A DNA stretch of 64,000 bases, from positions 1,240,001-1,304,000 of the forward strand of contig NZ_CP039371.1 in assembly GCF_005080685.1 (NCBI RefSeq), given 5' to 3'. The notes under the pieces were generated by a model. That model was not told the origin of the DNA, did not search any database, and saw nothing but the letters and a program-made list of their open reading frames with translations. The stretch is from Pseudomonas putida. GTDB lineage: Bacteria > Pseudomonadota > Gammaproteobacteria > Pseudomonadales > Pseudomonadaceae. Below are positions 26,697-34,419 of the stretch, piece after piece; positions within the stretch are counted from its first letter, which is position 1, and every line of letters begins with the position of its first letter. Made by a program: the position numbers and the translations under genes.

Positions 26697-26918
26697 ATGA
26701 GCACGGCCCAACACAATGCGCTGCACGGCAAGACCCTGGAGCAGATCCTCACCGAACTGGTCGCCCACTATCAGTGGCAGGGCCTGGCCGAGCGCGTCGA
26801 CGTGCGCTGCTTCAAGAGCAACCCGAGCATCAAGTCGAGCCTGACCTTCCTGCGCAAGACGCCCTGGGCGCGGGAGAAGGTCGAGCAGCTCTACGTCAAA
26901 TTGCAGCGCAATGCCTGA
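26697..26918 (+). CDS. VF530 family DNA-binding protein
   Basis: A 73-residue protein with the compact fold of the VF530/DUF2132 family, small proteins with a SAP-like helical structure thought to bind DNA. Characteristic segments are [37 protein letters not shown] and VEQLYV. ACGGAG precedes the ATG. It overlaps the next gene by 8 bp. The biological role of this family is not known, and I infer none here. Confidence 0.85.
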   Translation: MSTAQHNALHGKTLEQILTELVAHYQWQGLAERVDVRCFKSNPSIKSSLTFLRKTPWAREKVEQLYVKLQRNA

Positions 26919-27555
26919 GCTGCCGGCCCGCCCGTGGTTGACCGCAGCGGCCGTGCTTGGCTGGTTCGCCCTGGCGGTGCAGGTCTACCTGGTGCTGCTG
27001 GCCCGCTGGCAGGAACAGGCCAGCCTGATCGGCGGCCTGGTCAATGTGTTTGGTTACTTCACGGTGCTGAGCAATACCTTGGTGGCGACGGTGCTCAGTT
27101 ACGCCGCATTCGGCCATGAGGGCCGCGCGAGGCGCTTTTTCCTGTCGCCTGCGGTGAGTTCGGCGGTGGCTGCAAGCATCGTGCTGGTGGCGCTCGCCTA
27201 CAGCCTGTTGCTGCGCCACCTCTGGCATCCCGAGGGCTGGCAGTGGCTGGCGGACGAATTGCTGCACGACGTGATGCCGCTGCTATACGTGCTGTATTGG
27301 TGGTCCGAGGTCCCCAAGGGCAGCCTGCGGCTCTGGCACCTGGCGCTGTGGGCGTTGTATCCGGCGGTGTATTTCGCCTATGCGCTGTGGCGGGGGAGTG
27401 AGATCGGCGTGTATGCCTATCCGTTCATCGATGTGGCCAGCCTCGGGTATGGGCAGGTCATGCTCAATGCGCTGGGGGTACTGGCGGGGTTCTGGGCTAT
27501 CGGCCTGGTGTTGCTGGGACTGGACCGGTGGCGGGCGTCGCGGGGTTTCGCGTAG
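26911..27555 (+). CDS. Pr6Pr family membrane protein
   Basis: A 214-residue integral membrane protein with about six helices (for example [21 protein letters not shown] and [21 protein letters not shown]). The motif [11 protein letters not shown], conserved trailing histidine segment [16 protein letters not shown] and [12 protein letters not shown] place it in the Pr6Pr group (FAR-17a/AIG1-like). The substrate is unknown. Translation is coupled to the VF530-type gene through an 8-bp overlap. Confidence 0.75.
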   Translation: MPELPARPWLTAAAVLGWFALAVQVYLVLLARWQEQASLIGGLVNVFGYFTVLSNTLVATVLSYAAFGHEGRARRFFLSPAVSSAVAASIVLVALAYSLLLRHLWHPEGWQWLADELLHDVMPLLYVLYWWSEVPKGSLRLWHLALWALYPAVYFAYALWRGSEIGVYAYPFIDVASLGYGQVMLNALGVLAGFWAIGLVLLGLDRWRASRGFA

Positions 27556-27568
27556 GTCGTAGGGGCCC

Positions 27569-27675
27569 TATCGCCGGCAAGCCGGCGCCTACACATAGGG
27601 CGCGCCTCAACGTCTGCAGCGCAATTCAAAGGCGAGTTGCCATCGTGTAGGAGCCGGCTTGCCGGCGATGGGGGC
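27569..27675. repeat. two inverted REP copies between the Pr6Pr gene and the siderophore-interacting protein gene
   Basis: One copy at 27569-27594 (TATCGCCGGCAAGCCGGCGC) and an inverted one at 27645-27675 (GTGTAGGAGCCGGCTTGCCG), about 50 bp apart, between two convergent genes. Confidence 0.85.
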
Positions 27676-27690
27676 AGGACAGACGACGAA

Positions 27691-28449
27691 TCACTCGTCG
27701 TCCGCAGTCCCATCGGCGCGCCAGTAGGCCGCGGCCTTGAGCGCATCGTCCGCCACGCCCTTGTCCAGCAGCAGCGCCTTGGCCTGGCGGGTCAGTGATT
27801 TCTCCAAGGCCACCCAGCTGTACAGCTTGCCCGCAGGCAGTGTCAGCCCTTGGATCAGCGCCAGCAGGTTTTCCTCACGTTTCACCCAGATCACTTCGAC
27901 CTGCGCCTGGCTTGGCAGCGGCTGGCGCTCCTGGTCGTCCTCGATCTGGATCACCGCCAGCACTTTGCGACCGGCTGGCAGTTCCTCAAGACGCCGGCCG
28001 ATAGCCGGAATGGCGGTTTCGTCGCCGATCAGCAGGTAGCTTTCGAAGATGTCGGGCACCACCATCGATGCCCGTGGCCCGGCGATGTTCAGTACCTGTC
28101 CGGGCGCCGCCTGGGCGGCCCAGGTCGACGCGGGGCCGTCGCCGTGCAGGACGAAATCGATGTCCAGTTCGTTGGCGACCAGGTCGATGCGCCGTGGCGT
28201 GTATTCGCGCATGGTCGGTCGCACGCCGCCATCCCGGCCCAGGCCCCCGGCCTCCAGGGCCTGTTGCTGTTCGGGCGTTTCGGCGAACAACAGCTTGATA
28301 TGGTCGTCAGTGCCCAGGCTGGTGAAACCCTGCAACTCCGGGCCGCCCACGGTGATGCGGCGCATGCGTGGGGTCAGGTCGGTGACGCGCAGCACCTCCA
28401 GGCGGCGGCGGCGAATTTCGTGGTTGACGCGGTGAATGGTGTCACTCAT
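27691..28449 (-). CDS. siderophore-interacting protein (NADPH ferric reductase, YqjH/ViuB-like)
   Basis: A 252-residue flavoprotein of the SIP family that reduces ferric siderophores in the cytoplasm to release iron. The FAD-binding motif REYTPRR sits near residue 78, the domain linker HGDGPASTWAAQAAPG follows and the NAD(P)-binding part has LLIGDETAIPAIGRRLEEL. The C-terminal AYWRADGTADDE is typical of YqjH-type members. The ATG at 28449 is preferred because the start overlaps the padR-like gene by 8 bp. This pair resembles E. coli yqjI-yqjH, where the PadR protein represses the reductase. Confidence 0.9.
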   Translation of the reverse strand: MSDTIHRVNHEIRRRRLEVLRVTDLTPRMRRITVGGPELQGFTSLGTDDHIKLLFAETPEQQQALEAGGLGRDGGVRPTMREYTPRRIDLVANELDIDFVLHGDGPASTWAAQAAPGQVLNIAGPRASMVVPDIFESYLLIGDETAIPAIGRRLEELPAGRKVLAVIQIEDDQERQPLPSQAQVEVIWVKREENLLALIQGLTLPAGKLYSWVALEKSLTRQAKALLLDKGVADDALKAAAYWRADGTADDE

Positions 28450-28987
28450 GGGTGTTCTCCGTGACAAGGGCGGCCGGCCCGGAGGCGATGGCCTTGGCGG
28501 TTTCGTTGAGCAGGCTGCGGACCCGTTCGATCTCTTCCGGAGTCCAGCGGCCACTGTGCATGTGCAAGGCGTGGCGCAGGTTGCCGACCGCCTCGTGGAT
28601 TTCCGGCGGGCGATCATGGCCGCGCAGGGCGCGCTTGCTGACGTCGATGCGCATGCGCACGCCGTCGAGGGCGACCGCCTGTTCGGTGAGGGCCTGGCGG
28701 CCAGCGTCGGTGATGGCGTAGAGGCGCTTGCTGCCCTGGGGCTGGCCGCTGATCAACTCGGCCTCCTCAAGAAAGTTGAGGGTAGGGTAGATGACCCCGG
28801 GGCTCGGGCTGTAGCTGCCATCGAAGAGTTTTTCGATCTGGCGGATCAGGTCGTAGCCGTGGCCAGGCTGCTCGGCGAGCATCGACAGGATCAACAGCTT
28901 CAGGTCGCCGGGGGCGAATACCCGGGGGCCACGCTCACCGCGGCCGGGGCGGCGCTCCAAGGGATCATGGGCGTAGGGATCGCGCAT
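28442..28987 (-). CDS. PadR family regulator (YqjI-like)
   Basis: A 181-residue transcription factor with an N-terminal PadR winged helix at about residues 25-105 (LKLLILSMLAEQPGHGYDLI, PSPGVIYPTLNFLEEAELI) and a helical dimerisation tail. It lacks the long His/Cys-rich N-terminal extension of E. coli YqjI, though a short HDPLERR region precedes the domain. It is the first gene of a two-gene unit with the ferric reductase and is preceded by a perfect inverted repeat 16-61 bp upstream, so it is probably autoregulated. Metal sensing (Fe or Ni) is by analogy only. Confidence 0.87.
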   Translation of the reverse strand: MRDPYAHDPLERRPGRGERGPRVFAPGDLKLLILSMLAEQPGHGYDLIRQIEKLFDGSYSPSPGVIYPTLNFLEEAELISGQPQGSKRLYAITDAGRQALTEQAVALDGVRMRIDVSKRALRGHDRPPEIHEAVGNLRHALHMHSGRWTPEEIERVRSLLNETAKAIASGPAALVTENTHE

Positions 28988-29002
28988 GGGGTGAGGCTCC
29001 GT

Positions 29003-29048
29003 GTGTGTTTAGATATATCGCAAGATATTACTCAAGATATATCTAAAC
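29003..29048 (-). promoter_or_regulatory. operator candidate of the PadR-reductase unit
   Basis: Perfect 15-bp arms GTGTTTAGATATATC (29003-29017) and GATATATCTAAACAC (29034-29048), 16-bp spacer containing a further AGATATT element. It sits 16 bp upstream of the padR-like start codon. The AT-rich GATATATC units resemble sites bound by PadR-type repressors. Confidence 0.7.
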
Positions 29049-29077
29049 ACAAGCCTCTAAATGCCGATGATTCTCAT

Positions 29078-32000
29078 CTAGCTATTCGATGGGTTGCCCG
29101 AACGTATGGCCACCTGCGGCGGTTTGCACTCGTTCGGGTTGCCCGGCTGCAGGTACGGCATGAGGATCGGCGCCATGCCCTTGAGTACCTGCACAGGCAG
29201 CGCCGAGGTGAACTTGAATGCCTCGGCGGTCTTGCCCGGTACGAATGCGGTGAGGGTGCCGAAGTGGTTGTCGCCCAGGTAGAACACGAACGTGGCGGTC
29301 CGGTTGAGCGAACGCGAGCCGATCAGCCGGCCGCCGGCGCCGAAGCTCTCGATGCGGTTGTCGCCGGTACCGGTCTTGCCGCCCATCACCAGTGGAGTGC
29401 CGTCCTGCAGCTTGAAGCTGCCGGAGATTCGCCGGGCGGTACCGGCATCGACCACCTGCGACATGGCACCTTTGAGCGCTCGCGCCACTTCCACCGGAAG
29501 GATGCGCTGGCCGCGGTCCGGGTCGCTGATCAGTTTGGTTTCGTAGGGCGTGTTGGCGGCGAAGTGCAGGGTGTCGATGCGCAGGGTCGGCAGACGCACG
29601 CCATCGTTCTGGATGATACCGACCAACTCGGACAAGGCGGCTGGCCGGTCGCCGGAGCTGCCGATCGCGGTGGCCAGCGATGGCACCAGATGGTCGAACG
29701 GGTAACCCACGCGCTTCCAGCGCTGATGGATCTCGGTGAAGGCCTCGATCTCGACCATGGTGCGGATGCGGCTATCGCGGGCGCCCTGGTGGCGGCTCTT
29801 GAACAGCCAGCCATAGACTTCCTGGCGCTCGAAGTGGCTGGCGTTGAGCATTTCGGTCAGGGTCGCGCTGGGGTTTTTCAGCAGGTAGCCGAGCAACCAC
29901 AGGTCCAGCGGGTGGACCTTGGCGATGAAGCCTTGGTCGGGCAAGTCGTACTTGCCGGGGCCATAGGCGTCGTACATCTCCACCAGGCGTCCGTCGGTGA
30001 GCTTGGCCAGCGCTGCCTTGTCGTCCTTGCTGTGCGCGCGCACGAAGGCGTTGAAGGTTTCCTGGCCTGCCTCGGGGAACAGGTAGCGGTGCACCGCGGC
30101 CAGCCGCTGCGGGGTGACGCGCATGCTGTCGAGGAAGGTATCCAGGCGCTGCTGCGAGGTCTTGCGCTGGTACTTCTTCCAAAAGCGCATCAGGTAGTTG
30201 GAGCCTTCCTTGTCGGCGAAGCGGGCCAGATATTCCTGGCGGCGTGGGTCGGAATCGTCCTTGAGCAACGGTACGCGGTTGTACGGCTGCTGGTAGGTGA
30301 CGTAGCGCACGATGTCGCGCATCAGGCGGATGAACGGCAGGTTGATCGATTCGCGCAGGGCATCCTTGAGGGTCGGGTTGCGGCCGTTGTCCTCTTTGCG
30401 GAAGTTGTTGAACACGTGCATGCCGCCCCCGGTGAAGAACGCCTCGCCGGTGTTGGCCGAGTACTTGCGGTCGAGCGCTGCGTCGAGCATGGCATCCAGG
30501 CTTTGGTTCTTGCTGTTTAGCGCCAGCCACTCCAGCGACCACTGGGTGATGCGGTCGAGTTCGGCGACCTCGACCTTCTTCAGCTCGGCAGCCGGCTTGC
30601 CTGCGTACTTGTCGTGCAGCTCCGCGATGATTTCCAGGTAGGTGGTGAGCACGCGCAGCTTGGCGGTCGAGCCGAGTTCCAGTTTGCTGCCTTCGTTGAT
30701 GTCGAACGGCTGGTCGGTGCTGTCGGTCTGCACCCGGACCCGCGAACCATCGCCAGTGCGTTCGAACAGGGTGAAGCTGTAGCTCACCTGGTCGGTGGTC
30801 TTGGAGGTCAGCAGGCGTTCGCCGATCAGGCCCATCTGCGCGGCGAACTCGGGGTCGGCGAGGTTTTTCAGATACTGGCTGACCTGGACCTGCAGGTCGG
30901 CCTGCAAGGTGCTGGTGGCCGACAGGTCGAGGCGGTCGAGGTCGTACAACGGGCGATTGAGCATCCCAGCCAGGCGGTTGCGTGCCAGACTGATGCCCTT
31001 GTTGGTGATGATCGGCACGATGGTCGGTTGCGCCACCCAGTCGCGGTATATCGCCTTGCTGGCCAGGGCCGCGTCGGCCAGGGGGCGATCGATCACGTTG
31101 TTGGCGGCCAGCACGCGGATGTGCGAGTCGGTGAGTTCGGCAAGCTCCGTGCGGCCTTTGGACAGGTAATGCGACGGCCGGCGCTGGGCGATCATCAGCG
31201 ACAGCACCTGGCGCAGGGCCAGGCCGCGGGCGGCCATGCTCTCGGCGTCGCTGGCGGTGGAGGTCAGGGCCTGGTTGACCTGGTCGAAGTCGGCGCCGTA
31301 CCACACGCGCAGGCCTTCGGCCATGCCGTGTACCTCGCCATGCCCTGGTACTGCCGACAGCGGCACACTGTTGAGGTAGTCGCGCACGATGCGTTGCCGC
31401 GCCTCTGTGGTGTCCGGGCCGCCCTGGTAGGCGCGCACGCTGGCGGAAATCATCTGGCGGATCTTCTCGGCCCCCGAGACGGTCAGGCCGTCGGGCGAGT
31501 GGCGGTACTTCTCCAGCTGCGTGGCGAGGGTACTGCCCCCGGCGGATTGGCCCGGCAGGGCGAGGTACTTGGCCACCTGGCTGTAGGCGGCCTTGGCGAA
31601 ACGTGGCCAGTCCACGGCCGGGTTGTTGCGCGGGTCCTTGGTATCCAGCAGGTCACGGTTCTCGATGAACAGCAGGCTGTTGACCATCACGGGCGGGATG
31701 GCAGCGAAGTCGGGATACAGATGCTGCGGGTAGTTGTACTGGTAGAGGGTGTCGCCGCGGCAGTCGGTGATCGACAGCCCGGCCTGGATCTTCTCTATGT
31801 AGGGGGCGAACAGACCATGGTTGACGTAGCTCATCAAGGCTGGCGAGAACTGCACCTGCTCGCTGATCAGGTAGTCGCGCTTGAGCAGGCGCGGCAGGAA
31901 CTCGCCCAGTGCGCTATACCCCAGGCGTTTGTCGAAAGGCCCTTCGCCGGGGTAGACGATAGCGTCGCTCGGGCCGCGTTGCAGGGAGTAGGTGAGGGTA

Positions 32001-32224
32001 CCGGCCAGGCGGCTGAATTCACGTGATTGCAGGTTGGAGGTACGGAACTCGTCATACGCGGCGAAGCCGATGGCGATGATCGCCACCAGCAGGATCAGCA
32101 GGATCAGCCGCCACCACAGCCGGCGCTGACGTGGGGACTTAGGCTGTGGCACTTCGGCCTGAGGTGTCGTGGGTGCTTCCGTTCTGCTTGGTTCCGATTG
32201 CCACAGTGCGCCCATAGTCTTCAA
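29078..32224 (-). CDS. divergent bifunctional penicillin-binding protein (GT51 plus transpeptidase)
   Basis: A 1048-residue inner-membrane protein. A cytoplasmic, proline-rich N-terminus is followed by one membrane helix at about residues 36-56 (LILLILLVAIIAIGFAAYD). The glycosyltransferase-51 part spans about 150-330, with variant motifs IENRDLLD (the usual ED-x2-F-x2-H is not kept) and GGSTLATQLEK. The transpeptidase part has Ser519 in GSTAK and Lys950 in GGKTGTGD. The large intervening region (about 560-860) is unlike PBP1a or PBP1b. No alpha-2-macroglobulin partner gene is adjacent, unlike pbpC. The role in cell-wall synthesis is inferred from domains only. Confidence 0.83.
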   Translation of the reverse strand: MKTMGALWQSEPSRTEAPTTPQAEVPQPKSPRQRRLWWRLILLILLVAIIAIGFAAYDEFRTSNLQSREFSRLAGTLTYSLQRGPSDAIVYPGEGPFDKRLGYSALGEFLPRLLKRDYLISEQVQFSPALMSYVNHGLFAPYIEKIQAGLSITDCRGDTLYQYNYPQHLYPDFAAIPPVMVNSLLFIENRDLLDTKDPRNNPAVDWPRFAKAAYSQVAKYLALPGQSAGGSTLATQLEKYRHSPDGLTVSGAEKIRQMISASVRAYQGGPDTTEARQRIVRDYLNSVPLSAVPGHGEVHGMAEGLRVWYGADFDQVNQALTSTASDAESMAARGLALRQVLSLMIAQRRPSHYLSKGRTELAELTDSHIRVLAANNVIDRPLADAALASKAIYRDWVAQPTIVPIITNKGISLARNRLAGMLNRPLYDLDRLDLSATSTLQADLQVQVSQYLKNLADPEFAAQMGLIGERLLTSKTTDQVSYSFTLFERTGDGSRVRVQTDSTDQPFDINEGSKLELGSTAKLRVLTTYLEIIAELHDKYAGKPAAELKKVEVAELDRITQWSLEWLALNSKNQSLDAMLDAALDRKYSANTGEAFFTGGGMHVFNNFRKEDNGRNPTLKDALRESINLPFIRLMRDIVRYVTYQQPYNRVPLLKDDSDPRRQEYLARFADKEGSNYLMRFWKKYQRKTSQQRLDTFLDSMRVTPQRLAAVHRYLFPEAGQETFNAFVRAHSKDDKAALAKLTDGRLVEMYDAYGPGKYDLPDQGFIAKVHPLDLWLLGYLLKNPSATLTEMLNASHFERQEVYGWLFKSRHQGARDSRIRTMVEIEAFTEIHQRWKRVGYPFDHLVPSLATAIGSSGDRPAALSELVGIIQNDGVRLPTLRIDTLHFAANTPYETKLISDPDRGQRILPVEVARALKGAMSQVVDAGTARRISGSFKLQDGTPLVMGGKTGTGDNRIESFGAGGRLIGSRSLNRTATFVFYLGDNHFGTLTAFVPGKTAEAFKFTSALPVQVLKGMAPILMPYLQPGNPNECKPPQVAIRSGNPSNS

Positions 32225-32886
32225 TCCGGCCAGGTGTTTTCGTCTTGCTTGCCTGAAGCTTAGACGTTGGCGGGGTGAGGTGAAAAAATTGTCGAATCCG
32301 TGGGTTGAAAAGGTTCTTTACGGATTGTCTGGGGGGCTTGGCTTGGTTTGGCATTGAGAGTGGGCACGATTCATTTTGTGTAGCGGCGCTACCGGCCCCT
32401 TCCGCCTTTACGGCGGGCTACTTTGTTCTTGGACAAAGTAGCGCAAAACCGCTTGCTCCCACATACGGCCCCTACGCTGCGCTTCGGGGTTCCCTCGCTT
32501 CGGCGACTTGCGGGCCCGCGCGGCCTACGACTTGCTGCGCAAGTCTACATCTCGCGCCTCCGGCTACGCCGGAGGGTGCTGCGCACCTGGCCCTCCAGCC
32601 GCCTACGCTCGGCCTCCTGAGGTCGCGGGTAGATCAAGATCAACAGCAAGATCAACAGCCAGAGCGACGGCAGGCGAATCGCTGCGCTCTCGCTGTTTAC
32701 CTTCGTTTCGTGTAGGCGCGGCTGGCGCGGTCTGTCTATCGAAGATAACGCCAGGAGCGGCGCTATACAAAATGGATCTTTGCCAGTCTCAATGGCAAGC
32801 CAGGCTGTCAACTGATAATTCTGTCAGTAGCTCTACCGACTGAATATCGCCAAGCTTGACAGTGGGGAGCTTGGGAGGCCGCAAGG
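32225..32886. other. gene-free stretch with repeat-like hairpin module
   Basis: 662 bp with no supportable gene. From about 32390 to 32640 it carries a run of hairpins: CCGCC-TTTAC-GGCGG (32402-32416), CTACTTTGT-TCTTGG-ACAAAGTAG (32418-32441) and CTCCGGCTACGCCGGAG (around 32560). This arrangement (CTACTTTGTTCTTGGACAAA and neighbours) looks like a dispersed Pseudomonas intergenic repeat, often mis-called as small hypothetical proteins. The left end contains the promoter of the PBP gene. Confidence 0.6.
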
Positions 32887-34233
32887 ATGCTGGAACGAAC
32901 GTCGGAAATGTCCGCAACTACCCCTTCATCATGGCGAGCGGCAAGCCTGAGCAAGGTGGGGACGGTCGGATTGATCTTGCTGATAGCCGTCATCGCCCGC
33001 CTCAACCAGGTCGGCGTACCGCTTATCTGGTTTGACGAGGCGTTCAGTGTATGGCTAGCGCGCCTGCCCCTCGAGCAGATGATCTATTTCACGGCATCTG
33101 ACGTGCATCCACCCCTGTATTACCTGGTACTGCATTACTGGATGGTCGGGTTGGGCGACAGCGTACTGGCTGTGCGGGGCTTGAGCGTCCTGTTCGGTAC
33201 GGCCACGGTAGCGGTGGGAATGTTGCTCGTACGCCGTGTATACGCCTGGCCGACGGTGGTAATGGCGGGCCTGTTGCTCGCCCTGTTTCCCATCGCCGTG
33301 CGGTACAGCCAGGAAACACGCATGTACGCCATGCACGGCTTCTTGATGCTATCGGCGTTGTACGCGTTGTCGGCATGGACCAGGCAGCAACGCAGCGGCT
33401 ACCTGTTGGCCTATATGCTGCTGATGATCCTCGGCATGTATACCCATTACTTCACGTTGCTGGCGGCCATGGCCAGTTGGGTGTGCGTAGCGTTGCTCCG
33501 CGGCGATGGCGGTCGTCGCTTGATCCTGGCGCGGTCTTGGTGGTTGTGCAATTTGACCATCGCTCTGGCCTTGTTGCCCTGGCTGGCAACGATGCTCCGG
33601 CAGGCAACGGAGCCCAGGGGGTTGAACTGGATCGAGCGCCCCAGCGTCCAGACGTTGCCACTTGCCACATGGCGAGCGTTCACCCTGGGTGTCGAGGCGC
33701 CCTATGTCGCTGTGCTGATGTCGCTGCTGCTAGCCATCTTGCTGATCGCCGGGGCCCTTGCGGTTCGCCTGGATCAGACGCGTGGTCGGCTCTGTTGGAT
33801 ACTGGCTGGCTTCTGTTGCGTTCCGCTCCTGGCTGCCTGGTTCGGCTCTTACTACAGACCTATGTTCATGGAGCGCTATTTGCTCTTTGCCTTGCTCTGC
33901 ATGCCCATACTGCTGGCGATCTTCTTCTCCAGGCTATCCTGGTATCGGCTGGCATTGTCATTGGGCACCTGTCTCGCGCTCGAGGGCGTGGGGCTGGTCT
34001 ACCTCTATACGCAATCGTCGAATCTGAACGGGGGAACCAGTTGGATCGGCAATCGGCTGGATTGCGTCATGGCCGAGGTCGGCAAGCGTTGGCAGCCCGG
34101 CGATGTTCTCGTGGCCGGCACATCGCCATTGATCCTCGACTTCTACAACAAGTCAGGTCAACCCCTGTATGTATATAGCGACACCCCGCCAAGAAGAATG
34201 ACCGACCGCTTTATCCTGCTTCGCTCCAACTGA
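32887..34233 (+). CDS. ArnT/GT39-like membrane glycosyltransferase (3' frameshift)
   Basis: A protein of 448 residues as it stands. It has about ten membrane helices and the GT-C fold hallmarks: acidic WFDEAFSVWLARL in the first periplasmic loop, HPPLYYLVLHYW and RYSQETRMYAMHG. These match the GT39 dolichol-phosphate-mannosyltransferase-like family that uses polyprenyl-phosphate sugars to modify lipids or polysaccharides. The C-terminus stops at LLRSN, but an adjacent frame continues with protein-like sequence to 34409, so the last part appears displaced by a one-base loss near 34190-34215. It may be a non-functional or sequencing-affected copy. The gene is isolated, with no sugar-synthesis neighbours. 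Confidence 0.75.
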   Translation: MLERTSEMSATTPSSWRAASLSKVGTVGLILLIAVIARLNQVGVPLIWFDEAFSVWLARLPLEQMIYFTASDVHPPLYYLVLHYWMVGLGDSVLAVRGLSVLFGTATVAVGMLLVRRVYAWPTVVMAGLLLALFPIAVRYSQETRMYAMHGFLMLSALYALSAWTRQQRSGYLLAYMLLMILGMYTHYFTLLAAMASWVCVALLRGDGGRRLILARSWWLCNLTIALALLPWLATMLRQATEPRGLNWIERPSVQTLPLATWRAFTLGVEAPYVAVLMSLLLAILLIAGALAVRLDQTRGRLCWILAGFCCVPLLAAWFGSYYRPMFMERYLLFALLCMPILLAIFFSRLSWYRLALSLGTCLALEGVGLVYLYTQSSNLNGGTSWIGNRLDCVMAEVGKRWQPGDVLVAGTSPLILDFYNKSGQPLYVYSDTPPRRMTDRFILLRSN

Positions 34234-34409
34234 TCGTGACCAATCCGTCGATGCTGGTGCGACAACACAAGCGAATGTGGTGGCTAAGCGATGGAAAGGT
34301 ATCGACCGCCGAGCGCGAGCTCGAACGGTCCTTGATCAAACAGGACGAGATCGGCAAGGGCACATCCCGAGCATTGCTGTTCGTTGCGCCCTCGTCTGCA
34401 GGAAGGTGA
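34211..34409 (+). pseudogene. out-of-frame C-terminal tail of the GT39-like gene
   Basis: Read one base out of phase from the preceding gene, this stretch gives SLQLIVTNPSMLVRQHKRMW and then WLSDGKVSTAERELERSLIK up to a TGA at 34407-34409. Regular codon use and protein-like composition suggest it is the displaced end of the glycosyltransferase, not a separate gene. It has no start codon or ribosome site of its own. Confidence 0.6.
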
Positions 34410-34419
34410 ACCTCACGCA

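Noticed and set aside
12976..27675. CRISPR array suggested by recurring 20-28 bp palindromes
   Set aside because: Copies are irregularly spaced over kilobases and in both orientations; they are REP elements, not direct repeats with spacers.
32305..32843. Short proteins in the PBP-glycosyltransferase gap
   Set aside because: Frames run through a hairpin-rich repeat module; such calls are common artefacts in Pseudomonas.
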